Positions 23,880 to 35,526 of a stretch of 64,000 nucleotides of DNA are shown here, in pieces (position 1 is the stretch's first letter; every line of letters starts with the position of its first letter). The notes below the pieces were generated by a model. It was given only the letters and a program-made list of their open reading frames with translations, did not search any database and was not told where the DNA came from. The DNA is from Hofstenia miamia (Eukaryota; Xenacoelomorpha; Acoela; Hofsteniidae): assembly GCA_900660155.1 (NCBI GenBank), contig CABFPE010000251.1, positions 63,654 through 127,653 of the forward strand. Direction: 5' to 3'. The position numbers and the translations under genes were made by a program.

Positions 23880-25330
23880 TTCATCTAAATAACACCCAAG
23901 GGATCCAAATTCTGGTGGAATAAAATTAAAAGTTTTCATCAATCCAATCACAAGAGAGAGACTTTATTTTCGGCTAAAGACTTTCATCAACATTTTGTAA
24001 AAATGAATACAGATGAGAATTATGTGAAGCCCAAACTCAAGCTCCCTTCTCATGATTTTGATGCTTTTAGTGTACTGGAGATTTATAAAGCCTTGAGTAC
24101 CTAAAAAAGACATCTACCGGTTCCGATGAACTCCCGTACTGACTGCTCAAAGAATTTGCTTCAGAACTTAGTCCTATCATTACTGATATTCTGAATGCGT
24201 CCCTGAAGAAAGGAGAGGTGCCTCTGCTTCTCAAATATGCCGATGTTAAACCACTGCCAAAAGTTCAAGACCCGAAGAAAGTTTCTGATTTTCGCCCAAT
24301 CTCCATCACCCCGGTGATTGCTCGCNCTTGGCATTTCATTTGAAAGAAAAATAAATCGGAATCAATTTGCTTTCAGAAAGAACAGCTCTACTGAAACTGC
24401 CTTACTCAGAATGCAGTATGAAATTATGAAAAATTTAGACAAAACTGATTGTCAGTTTGTGCAAAACTTCCAAATTGACTTTCGTAAGACTTTTGACTTA
24501 GTTAATCACCGTTTCCTTTTCGACAAGATTCACAGGCTTGATCTCCCTCATTTTGTCTATAACTGGCTCGTTGACTTTTTTTAATAAAAGACAACTCTGT
24601 GTTATTACCAGCAATGATTGCACCCCTTATGTAGAAGTTAATCGCGGTATACCTTAAGGGACAGTATTAGGCCCCATCTTATTCTCCCTTTTTGTTGACT
24701 TACAGACCATTTATCCTTGCAACAATATTTTTAAATATGGAGATGATGCAACATTAACTGTGCCTGTCTTCAAAAATAAAAATGATCTTTCTCAAATAGA
24801 AATTTCCAATATTCAGAAATGGTGTACGGATAACAAGATGCTTCTCAATATCTCAAGACAAAAGAGATTGTTTGCAGTTTCTCTTCTATTATAGACACTC
24901 CTGCTCCAATCTCTAGCATTGAGCAAGTTTGCACCTCGAATATACTTGGTGTTACTTTCTAAAACAACCTTCGTCCTCGAAATAATATTATCACGCTGAT
25001 TAGCGCATGTTCGAAGCGCCTATACCTGATTAACTAACTTAAGCACTCAAAACTCGGTGTTGATCGTTTTAAATTGCTTTTTGATTCGTTGATATGAGTA
25101 AAGTAAGATACTGCATGTCTGGGTATGGGAATTTTAACAACAATGAAGCAAAGGCATGGTAAGATTTTTCAAACGAGCTGAAAGAATGGATATTAGAAAA
25201 ATTGGCTGTCTGGAGGAGATAATTGCAGAATCTGACCAAAGGGTCCTCAGGCAAATGATCTCTAATGTCGATCATCTTCTTTTAGACTTCTTGCCACCCC
25301 GGAGATAGCCGAACAGAAGACGTGCAAAGG
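23880..25330 (+). mobile_element. LINE (jockey/CR1-like), reverse transcriptase region
   Basis: Plus-strand pieces in order: WWNKIKSFHQSNHKRETLFS; STGSDELPY (about 24,115); VKPLPKVQDPKKVSDFRPIS (24,245-24,305); RNQFAFRKNSSTETALLR; DFRKTFDLVNHRFLFDKI (motif with the first catalytic D); RGIP-GTVLGPILFSLFVDL; FKYGDDATLTVP (the DD motif, about 24,735); and KRLYLIN near the end. Stops interrupt several blocks (for example in GIP*GT). A single N at 24,326 sits where about a dozen residues seem to be missing. The endonuclease is not seen, so the copy is 5'-truncated and dead. Confidence 0.88.
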
Positions 25331-25486
25331 CCGAAAAATCTGTCTATTACACAGGTATGTCAAAAAAATATTTTTTTGTTGCAATTTCTTCAAATTTTCA
25401 GAAGTTAATTAGGATACAAAAAAAGTTGTCCCACGTATAATTTAAAGAATTTCTATCGTCTCCTTTAGAAGATATAAGCAATTTAG

Positions 25487-25636
25487 TCAATTGATAACTA
25501 CTGCTTACAAATTTGAACTATTTTTGAGTTTTATTAAGCAGAGATTTTTAAAAAATCTAATTAATTGATAAGTACTACTTACAAATTCAAACTATTTTTT
25601 GAGTTTTATTAAGCAGAGATTTTTAAAAAATCTAAT
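25487..25636. repeat. Two-copy tandem repeat, about 75-bp unit
   Basis: Units run from CAATTGATAACTACTGCTTA to AAAAAATCTAA and from TTAATTGATAAGTACTACTT to AAAAAATCTAAT. They differ at only a few bases, so the duplication is recent. Confidence 0.85.
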
Positions 25637-27222
25637 CATTATTAACCAACGGACTATCTTGTTTTAAAGACCAAATATAATCGCATAACGTCTCTTTTGT
25701 CCAGGATGCATCAAAGCGCTGCTCAAAACTTTTCATTTGTTGATGCAATCATTCACCACGCTCTTCGTAAAAAGAGCTAATATATTTTGAAAATTGTTTT
25801 TGATGCTTAAAGAGCAAATATATCTTTATTGTCATTCGCTGCACACCAAGATTTTTGTAAGAATGTATCAAATGATTTATTTTTTCTTTCCAGTCAAAAC
25901 GGACATTTTGACCAAAAGCGCCTGAAACAACAGAACGGAATGAACCCCAAGCCTCTTGCTGCAGTGGATCCATGGGAAGGCGGAATTGTTCATCATTAAA
26001 GAGACTTCTGATTTCTGGTCCATTGAAAACAGCGTTTTCTAGTTTTGCATTGCTTCTTGGGAAGTTCCTTCGCAAATATGACAAGCATGCACTTTCCTTG
26101 TCCAAATTCTTAACAAGCAATTGAAATAGACCAAGTTTTAAATGGAGCATGCTATTCAATTCAGGACGGTTTGGCCATTTAGGCCTATGAGCTGATTGAA
26201 AATCAATTTGGCTGTTATGTGAATCAAAGAGACAAAAGAAACATGGATATTTGGCATATCCCCCCTTTAAGCCCGTAAGAAAGTTGAGCACGCTCAAATC
26301 GCACATTACCGGCCATTGATGGTCTTGATAATTTAGAAGAGATATAATTTTTTCAATTGATGACCTTTCTTCTTTTATGCGAACCCAACAAATTGGAATG
26401 TAAGGATATTGGTTGTTTTTTGCAATGATTATTGCTTTAAGATTGATTGAGTTTGAATCAATAAACAAACACCATTCTTGAGAGGAATAAACAATCCCCA
26501 AATATTCTATAATCTTAGGTATATTGCTGGCAAACGTATAATTTTCTTCAGTTGAGAAGAGGGAAATTAAGGCTGAATGACGCAGATGAATTTTTTGATA
26601 TGTTACTCTTTTCAGACTTTCTTACATTCCAGAATGAGTTTTTAACATCCTAAGACATTTCTTTGACATGATCTTACTTAATTTTAGTTCTCTACAGAAA
26701 TCATTAAAAAATCTTCATTCCAATCAAACAGGTTGTCATCAGCCTCCACTTGCCATAAAACAGCATCATTTTTGTCAAAAATATTATCATTGATGGAGCT
26801 GTCTGATTTTGAAGGGTATTCCTGATAAGGCGGCTCACTAGTCAAAGAATCAACTCTTGGAATTTTGCAATTGGTACAGTCGAAATATTTGACATTTTTA
26901 TTGAAAGGCGTTTTAACAATTGAGCAAAAGTAGCATTCTCTGAAGCTGTGACTGGTGCATTCTGTTCAAATAGCTGGTCGATTAAATTTAAAGTAACTTC
27001 TAGCCTTATGATAAAAACTCCTTTGACAAGTAGAGCAAATATACGATGGAGCAAACTCTTTCTTACAATCAGTAGGTGATGATTTAAAGAAATCCCAATA
27101 CCTTTTTTTGAATTCTGCACTAAATTTGCATTTTTACCTTGGATGAACCGAGCACAAACAAAACAAAACGAATCAGGATTTGCTTTATGCTTACGAGACG
27201 ACATAATATGAATAATATTCAT
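25630..27222 (-). mobile_element. Orphan transposon-type gene, broken
   Basis: The N-terminal frame starts near 27,200 (SSRKHKANPDSFCFVCARFI), continues after a frameshift as EFAPSYICSTCQRSFYHKA and FRECYFC, giving three zinc-knuckle-like CxxC pairs. After 26,501 comes a 250-aa stretch with LSVLNFLTGLKGGYAKYPCF and FCLFDSH, then LNSMLHLKLGLFQLLVKNLD and KESACLSYLRRNFP, ending FYEERGE. A TGA (25,751-25,749) interrupts what in relatives is ERFHQ; the frame then resumes as LHQQMKSFEQRFDASW and CDYIWSLKQD. I know this protein as a multicopy family in arthropods and cnidarians, usually annotated as uncharacterised. I infer a DDE-type transposase but cannot name the superfamily. At least one frameshift and one stop; inactive. 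Confidence 0.7.
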
Positions 27223-27279
27223 CTGTGTTTTTTATCTTTGTCTGCCTTTAGGACAAAGCACAAACTACATTACTCATTA

Positions 27280-27504
27280 GGCCACGGTTAGACTAGTGAT
27301 TGGCTCAAAAGTGATCTACCACATTTTGAGTGAATCGCACGTCTAACCACCCGAGATAATTAGCGATGTGACGATCACGAAGAAATCGTGCGCGTTCGAT
27401 TTCCTTGTGATCGTCACATCGCTAATTATCTAGGGTGGTTAGACGTGCAACGCTTTCAAAAGTGACAGATCACTTTTAACCAATCACCTAGTCTAACCGT
27501 GGCC
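27280..27504. mobile_element. Foldback MITE, family H1 (225 bp, TTA duplication)
   Basis: Ends GGCCACGGTTAGACTAGTGA and CACCTAGTCTAACCGTGGCC are inverted copies. The whole element folds on itself, with arms of about 110 bp meeting near AAATCGTGCGCG. It is flanked by TTA on both sides (27,277-27,279 and 27,505-27,507). A 3-bp TWA duplication points to the PIF/Harbinger superfamily. A second, shorter copy is at 18,792-18,916. Confidence 0.88.
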
Positions 27505-27809
27505 TTATGTGACTGGAGAATAGTAGCGTCATGAGTCATATGAAAATAAAAACGTTGTCTGATGGTGACTAGTATGTATATGATTAAAATGATTATCTTT
27601 TGTTGTTGAAGATAAGTTGGTCATTTGTTAATGCCTACGATGAATATTATAATTGCTTCCTTATTTAATTTTTTTGAATAATACATTATTTCTTTTAGTG
27701 TCAATATCTTTTTTATGGACGATAAATTTTTTAAGAAACTTGGTAAAGTGCTTAGTTTGATGAGTACTACACAATATTAAAATTTAAAGAAATTGCAAAA
27801 TTTTGAGAT

Positions 27810-27960
27810 ACCAGTTTTATCTACCTAAGATAAGGACAGAATCGTTTAAAAGAGCATTCCCAAATCGACTGCTCTTTAATGCATGAAAATTTTAGTTCCC
27901 ATTTATCTAAGCATTTTGTTCTTAGATTTATAATAAATTCTAATTCTAATTCTAAGTACA
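27810..27960 (+). mobile_element. Possible LINE C-terminal tail
   Basis: The plus strand reads LPKIRTESFKRAFPNRLLFN before a stop. The pattern P-x-x-RTE-x-FK-x-(S/A)F resembles the last residues of several LINE polyproteins. Nothing else of the element is visible. Confidence 0.4.
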
Positions 27961-28324
27961 TGATTCCCTTCATTGTCTGTTCTTTATACGGTTTTAAAAG
28001 AATACTTTGCCTTTGGATTTTCTTCATCTAGCTTTATCTTCCTATGTAATGACTCTATGATAATATTTTTCATGAACAAAACTACAAGAACCTCTATTCT
28101 ACATATTCTATTCATATGTCAAACTTATGACATAGCACCTGGAGGGGGGGGGGTTAGCCAAAATATACTGCATTCTGGGAAATTTGTGAGGTTATCATGC
28201 CTCAACATGTTGCTGTTTTACTATTTTATAGCAACTGCTTATGATTTAAGGTTTCTTAATCAGTTAGGTGACTACCTAATATATAAAGGCACAACATAAT
28301 GCAAATATTGTTCTTGATGATTTC

Positions 28325-28498
28325 TTGGGTTTCTGTTATATAATTGACAATTTGGGGTCAATTCACAAAACTCGGTAGTAGGAATTTTAAGGATTATCTG
28401 AAGTTACTCAAATTTGCGTATTTCGATGCAGTCCTATAGCTGCACAATCAGTTTAAAACGAAACTTAATCCGAAGAAAAAGGTGTAAAATGAAACACC
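28325..28498 (-). repeat. Dispersed repeat family R2, copy 2
   Basis: The reverse complement starts GGTGTTTCATTTTACACCTT and contains TTGTGCAGCTATAGGACTGC and GAAATACGCAAATTTGAG, matching 22,743-22,960. Like the other copy, its start abuts a TA array (28,502-28,549). Confidence 0.7.
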
Positions 28499-28499
28499 T

Positions 28500-28501
<2 letters not shown>

Positions 28502-28549
<48 letters not shown>
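28502..28549. repeat. TA microsatellite
   Basis: About 23 TA units. Confidence 0.95.
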
Positions 28550-28551
<2 letters not shown>

Positions 28552-29209
28552 TATACTCATTTACTTACTACTACATAAGAAGCACCTCCTTAGTGCAATT
28601 TTTTAAGAAATATATAAAGATATTTTTTATTCAGTTATATTAAAAATTTTGTTTATACACTAGTAACATTATCTATACCTAAACAATAATGGATAGTCTA
28701 AATTGCATTACTAATACCAAATGCGGCTGACACTAAATATGGCCAAACAGCGCTGCCAGAATTTATTTAGTTAACTGTTAGACAAACTAATGTAAATGGT
28801 TCAATTCTATCATTTAGGCTTTACAAAAGGCCAATTACACAACTACGAGATCATGTGCTTCTAAAACTAAGAATTAGAAAATTATGTACAATTATACTTA
28901 GGCTTCAATATTCTAATGAACTACACGAGACTACAGGATGTCCTAATGCTACACCATCTCATTTTTTAAATACATTTCACCAGTTTTAATCGGCCTATCT
29001 TCTAGACAAAGGATGACAATGACTAATGCAGGACCAAATGAGGCATACCCCTGTTGGGTTATTACTCCTAGAATTCAACTTGTGCTAGGTCTAAAATTTT
29101 GTACTGTCTTCTCTACTTCTGTAAAAGTGTTCTTTAGTTACTTTTTGTAATTCCTGCAAGTGCTTTGAACTTGCAATGAATTGCTATTCACATATTGTAA
29201 TTTCTATAT

Positions 29210-29219
29210 ATTTATGTAT

Positions 29220-29263
<44 letters not shown>
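29210..29263. repeat. TA microsatellite
   Basis: TA array with one TAAATA interruption. Confidence 0.9.
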
Positions 29264-29265
<2 letters not shown>

Positions 29266-29780
29266 AATCACTCTGCACTGTGGGATACGAAAATTTCATA
29301 GAACTAGAACAAAATGATATGGGACTGGGCGCTGGGTCCAATAGGTTTCGACTCTAGCAGAACCCCATATTTGTATGAACATTAGAAAAAAATTTTCACG
29401 AATTGTGCTTTTCAAAATTCTATACAGAGCTGTATTTAAAATTTGTAGAAACTTAAGGATGTGGTTACATTTTTGAAACCCACCGAAATCTACGTGTAAG
29501 TACACTTAGTTGCATAACTTTTGCCAATGTTATATTTATTGTTTAATATGGTTGTTATAGGTTTAGCTTCAGAGAACTCTCACAATAGATTTCTATAAAA
29601 TTTAATCAAACCTGAAATAAACAAACTCATTTGAAAAGACTTTCTAATTTTGAATTGTAGTTAACTACTACAGTTGATCAATTTCAGTTATATATATATA
29701 TATTTCTAATAGTAAAATAGTGTAAAATTGTTTTCTAATCAAATGTACTGTCAATTGAATGTCTCGTCTAATATATATGC

Positions 29781-29782
<2 letters not shown>

Positions 29783-29838
<56 letters not shown>
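29783..29838. repeat. Compound TA/TG microsatellite
   Basis: About 20 TA units followed by about 8 TG units. Confidence 0.9.
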
Positions 29839-31452
29839 AGTAAGATGTGCTGATGACAAAAACCTTGTTTCTGCCAAATGTACACTATTTATAAATTAGA
29901 TGTGGTGGCGCAATATTCTGAACCAATGATAATTTTGACAATCGCCAACAGTGCTTACACAAATTTGCATTTATCAGAATCATGCAATAATCAAATAAAT
30001 CAATGTGAGTGAATTCATTTTGATATAAATATACAATAGTTAACGATATATTTTACGTGTCTTCTGCCACCGCAAACAAATCGTACTTATTAAAATTTAA
30101 CATCATGAGACAATAGTTTTGGCTTAACAAACTATATATTTATTTAGAGCTGTTAGTGATAAAGAAATACAACTTTAAGATATCAAATAGATAAATAACC
30201 AATTTAGCCCATTTTAGTTATTGCAAAACGCTTATTTTAGTAATTTATAGGGACATGGAATTCTACATTTTCATTTTGATGTAAAAGCTGTAACATATGC
30301 TATTATTTCAAATCCCATAATAATCTGCTGGCAACAATTATCACGGTTTTTGGGTCCAAATAATTCAAATACAACTGAGCGGCATTAATTTAAAGTTTGA
30401 CAATAAACTACTAAAGGACAAATTCATAAATCAAACCTTATAACCTAAACAAGTATATGGGTATATCTATTTAACTACCTCAATATAAGTGTTAAGTACC
30501 GGTATATAACCGTTTTAATGGAAAATATGCATATTTCAATAATAACTAATGTCTGAAGTTGAAAGCAATATAGCAACCCAGTATTTTAATTAATTAATTT
30601 AATATTTGGCAACGTGATTACCAATTTAATATAATACAAATTATAATAAATGCTTTCTACCCAAACATTTTCTTTGTTTTTAGATCAATAAATTCAGTTA
30701 ATTGAAGGAAATGTATATGCATTAGATAAGTATTTGCATAATAGAAAGATAACTTGTTTCATATAAACTTTGTATTTATTTACACTAACTTAAGAACTCT
30801 ATTTAAAATAAAACTTACTTAAATATATTAATTGTTTTAAAAATTCAGATGTGAATTTTGAAATATCGAAATGGAATTAGAAAGATTTTATATAGAAAAC
30901 ATTAACTCCTGCAAAAGCCTTGTACAAAATCAGTGATATATCATTACCAACATTTTTCTTCTACAGCGCGTGAATTTTTATGTCATCTCAACATACTACA
31001 CAAATTAGATACATTCATAAACTTATTGCTTAGTGTATTTTTTGTTTGTATTCTCCTTGAAAAGTGCGGTTGGACTTCAATTAGTAATATTAAATACAAT
31101 TTATAAAATACAAGCGATATTAGACAACAAACCTTTTGTATACAATTGCGTAGCATTGTTGATGATTCTAGATAAACATTAGTAATTTATTACTATAAAT
31201 AGGATCTACATTATTGCGCAATTTTGCATCACATACAAACTGATTGGCGGTTATTCCAGAGTTTAATTAAAAGCAAATATCATACCGGTACACAGTTGGA
31301 TTTATGTTGAAGATTAAGTGATTAATCCTACCTAAATCTAGACTACGATTGTTGACCAACTATACCCATCCGCATTAAGGTCCAAAACTTAAGAATCATA
31401 TCCTAGAGAGTGTGTTTTTAGTTCATTGGCGGCCTTACATTATTCCCCATAC

Positions 31453-34270
31453 CAGGGAAGTAGCCAGGGGGACCTGTGGGAGCCGCGGCTCCCCCTCCTT
31501 TGCTAGAATGTTTTTTTGTAGGTTTAGGTTTATCGTTTTGACTTTCTATTTGGCTTTGAGAGATTAACCATAATCAAAGGCACCTCATGCAAACCTGGTC
31601 GTGGTGGGAGATTGCTCAAAATATTTAACGATTTAAAATCCAACCTTATATTATTTCCGCTTAGGGTGAAATCGGAAATAACATATGGTAATGGAAAGGT
31701 GTTACATCTATGCTGGATGATTCAAGCAATTTTTCTGTATGTTTTGAAACAGCATGATATAGTTCAACTAAACCGGAAATAATGTCAATGTTAACATGAG
31801 TCCTAATTTGATGTCTCTTTAACAAGTTTAGTTGCATTTTGGCAGCTGTGTCTCTGTATAATTATACTCTTTGATGTTGAACTTTGAATCAACATATTTC
31901 TTTTCATAAGGGCACCATAAAGTATATTGAATTGAACAAAGATGTTATATTGCAGCTGAATTCATTCTCTCTCTTGTATATCAGTTATCACCATTCTGTT
32001 GAAATGGATAAGGGGAATAACACTCCCAGACACAATCGAACATTTAGTCAAGCAAAAGAAAACCACCATCTGACGGCTCTTCAAGATCTGCTCCACCAAA
32101 GTCATGAAGCAGACACAGATTGCATTCCTTCGAAATGATAGTCAACTAGACGTGCAAGTTATCGATCAACCATTCAAACTTGATGAACAAATAGACGAGG
32201 ATTCACCAGCAACAACAACAAGTTTAGGTGTTTCAAATGGAAGAAGAATGCGTTCCTGCCAATCACAAAATCGCAAGTTCTGAAGGAAAAGAGACAAGTC
32301 ATGATTCTCACCCAAGGGCACCTCTGACCATTTCAAGTCTGCTTCCAGATTATGACATTGAAAATTTTCTTGGCAGCAAAGCATCTGATTTTGAAAAAAT
32401 TATATCCTCATGGCTAAATGGCCGAAGAACTTCAGCTGGCCATTATCCCTTAAAGCACAAGGGCCAACAAAGCAATATAGAAGAAGTCTGCAACAATGTC
32501 ATATTGACAAGTATCCCGAGTTTTCTTACAGTAAGAAAGCTGGTGGAGAGTAGTGCAAGATCTGCGTGCTCTCAAGAGTAGGGAAGCAACTTATCGCACT
32601 GAAGGAAGACTTGGAAAGTTAGTAGCGTCTTCTCTTACCAGATACGACAGGCTTACTGAAGCAACAGGTGATCTAAATAAACACTTGCAACCTCAATACC
32701 ATCAAAATACTGCAGTTCAATATGATTCCGAAAACCATGGATGAATTTTTGAAGAAATGTGACGAGGATACGCAAAAATCTCTGGAAATCAAAGAGCCAA
32801 GGTTGACAGGCGAGATCATTGGAAGGGCTATCCTCAAAGTAATTAAATGTTGTGGATTATCTGCTGATGCTGCAGTAGGTCAAAGCTACGACAATGCTTC
32901 CGTGATGAGCTCAAATACAGTTGGAACCAGTGCGTATGTGAAAAGCCTTTGCCCATCAGCAGACTATTATCATTGCTCAGCACATAACTTGAAATTGGTT
33001 CATGCCTCTAAACTTCCTGCTGTTCGTGACATAATAAGCAATGTGAAAAGGGTGACAACATTCTTGAGAAAAAAGCAACAAGAAGATCACATTGAAAAGT
33101 GCTAGGAAGCTTTCAAGCAGCCATAAAAGCACTGGTAGTCTTCAGTCACTAAGCGAGACAAGGTGGGTTGAAAGAGTCACGGCCTTAGAAAACTTTGTCT
33201 CAAATTATGTGCCAATAGTTGGCACTTTGATTAGCATCAGCAACTGGCAGAATAGCGATACAAAGTCGAATGCAATGGGTTTGGTAAGAGCAAATTCATG
33301 GTCACTTTATTTAGTTGTGTTGCTGTAACCAACAATTTTGATTTACTGTCAAAGTGTCTACAAGAGAAGAACACATGCTTGCGTAACGCAATGGCCCATG
33401 TTCAAAACATAAATGACAAGTGCCATTACCGTAATAACTCTGAGCAGCGTTTTTCAACTATCTACAAATGGATCGTTGATTCCATTTCAAACCTTCGTGT
33501 TGAAATTGCGAAACCGCGACTCTGCAACAATTCCATCTACCGGGACAATCCAAACTTTGAATCTACCAAAGCTTACTACAGAGTCGCCGTCTACCTTCCA
33601 AATATGGAAACTGTGCTCCAGCAGCTTCGCCTAAGATTTGGCAATAAAGCAAAAATTGCTGCAAAATTTTATTTGCTATCGCCTGTAAATTGTTTTGAAG
33701 CTGGGATGAAAGAGGCAGAGTTCGATGAACTTTGGAAAACGTATTCAACAACACTGTCTACAAACAATGTCCATCCTGATGACGTCGACGGTATTCATGC
33801 CCAAGTATAGTATCGTCAATGGGTGATGAAATGGAAAAGGGAATTCGCAGAAATATCTCCTGTTGACCACATCAGAACCATAGAAGCCTGTGATGCTTCA
33901 GTATTCCCTACGATACATAGTCTCTTAAAGATCGCCAGAATATTGCCGATATCAACAGCAAACATCGAGCGCACGCTTTCCACATTGCGATTGCTTAAAA
34001 AGTACCTTCGAAACAGAACGTCAAAAGCTAGACTAACTGGACTTGCCTCGGTGTACATTTACAATAATCACAAGATTGATATAGATCAGATAATAGATCG
34101 TTTTGCCAGCATGAAAAATAGGCGCCTATTATTAGTTTGAAAATTTTAGATTTGTTAGTAGGTTTCATTGTTTATTACATGATTCTTGATTTCTTAAAAA
34201 CACAAAATGGCCTCATTTTTTGTCTGTTAAATTTCGCTTGCCGGGACCGTCATTTAAGTAGCCCTTGAGT
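31453..34270 (+). mobile_element. Broken hAT transposon with dimerisation-domain transposase
   Basis: A hAT-type left end (CAGGGAAGTAGCCAGGGGGA) starts at 31,453. Coding pieces follow in order: SLLPDYDIENFLGSKASDFE (32,340); LTGEIIGRAILKVIKCCGLS and VGQSYDNASVMSSNTVGTSA (32,800-32,930); YYHCSAHNLKLVHASKLPAV (32,970), the RNase H-like core around the YHCSAHNLKL motif; ETRWVERVTALENF (33,160); and the C-terminal hAT dimerisation block PISTANIERTLSTLRLLKKY with LRNRTSKARLTGLASVYIY (33,950-34,060). This is the ZMYM1/THAP0-related (DUF4371-type) hAT group. The pieces lie in all three plus frames, with a deletion near 33,290, so it is dead. The right terminus was not found with certainty; 34,270 is approximate. 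Confidence 0.85.
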
Positions 34271-34373
34271 AAGTACACACCAGAGTTTTCAGACATAGCA
34301 TAATTTAGGATCCTTGTTCAAGTCGGATATGGGTTTGTGAAATGATCAGTTTTGGGGCACACGCCCCAAGACC

Positions 34374-34479
34374 TATATATGTATACATATATATACATAT
34401 ATGTATATGTATATATATATGTATACATATATATACATATATATATGTATACATATATATACATATATATATGTATGCA

Positions 34480-34508
<29 letters not shown>
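34374..34508. repeat. TATACATA minisatellite with about 22-bp period
   Basis: Alternating ATGTATACATATATATACAT-type units, several per array, shortening to TA at the right end. It is self-complementary, so it appears as Y/I/H/M-rich ORFs on both strands; these are artefacts. Confidence 0.9.
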
Positions 34509-34509
<1 letters not shown>

Positions 34510-34510
<1 letters not shown>

Positions 34511-35526
34511 TAAAAATGACAGTATGACTTCAGTAAGGTTTACTAGAGCAATTATACAAAATTTTTGGTGCTGAATTGATGAAACAGACGATAGTATTGG
34601 CACTAATGCCAACGAAATTATCTTCTTTTCATGTGAGGATATGTTGTAAATCTTTTAAGTTACGTATTTTACTCATCCTTGGAGATCTTTAGAATTATTA
34701 TTAAATATACTTGGTATTTTATCCAAGAAAGTATAGCGGTTAACAAACCCACCGCCAGTAGATTAATAATGAGTTCCTTTCCTTTTTTACGAACTTGCAA
34801 ACCTAGAATATAGCGTTCTAAAGTAATTGATTTTATTGTACAAAAATGTCTCGTTCTTCATATTTTTTATCAACATTTCTGCACTTTGCTTTCGAAAATA
34901 CTGCGGCATAGGGAAATACCATGTCATTCGAGTTGGTGCGATATACCGCCAAGACCTAATTTTTTGGTAAATTTTACCATACTAGCTGTTTTTCTTTGAT
35001 GACTTGGTTGTAGTAATTCGTGGATCGGGGGAAATCCCATGGATCGATCCATAAGAATTTTATGGATCTGAACCTAAAAAATCGCTCCATGAACAACTAT
35101 GAATATTCAAGCCCCGATCCGAAACACAGATATTGACTTACTGGTTGCTTAACATCTTGGATCTCTCTCCAATAATATGGTGAAAAACAGTAACCATTTT
35201 GTGATAAAAGATGCGCATCACATTATTGGCAGTACTATTCTGAAAAATCATTATAATTTTTAATAAATGCATTTTCATTTTTAACAGATTTAGATTCCAA
35301 GACTATCACTTAATGTATGTATGCCACTAGTTTATAACAAAGATGCCTACATGCAATATACAAAAAATGAAATTTTCTTGTAAACAAAGTCTCAACGGTA
35401 CAAAACTGAGTTTTCTGTGCAATGGAGCTAGATTTTTTCAAATTTGTATTAATTTGCAGTACATGCTTTTTCTTACTGTGATATTTTATAACATGATTTA
35501 TTTCATTAATTAGAATAATTCTAGAG
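34510..35526. other. Unassigned stretch with a small foldback
   Basis: No gene is supported. 35,019-35,126 is bounded by GGATCGGGG and CCCCGATCC (inverted) and also contains the palindrome ATGGATCGATCCAT. It could be a short MITE, but no target duplication is clear. Confidence 0.4.

Larger units (their letters stand above)
28550..31452. other. Unassigned AT-rich DNA with TA arrays
   Basis: About 2.9 kb with no supportable gene. TA arrays lie at 29,210-29,263 and 29,783-29,838, the latter ending in a GT run. The rest is A/T-rich with normal CpG and no motif I recognise. Confidence 0.5.

Noticed and set aside
28547-29210. A MITE bounded by TA arrays
   Set aside because: The two TA arrays flank ordinary AT-rich sequence and no inverted ends were found.
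34305-34612. Y/I/H/M-rich ORFs on both strands
   Set aside because: Translations of the TATACATA minisatellite; the same holds for the YIYIYI ORFs at 14,833, 22,524 and 29,668.
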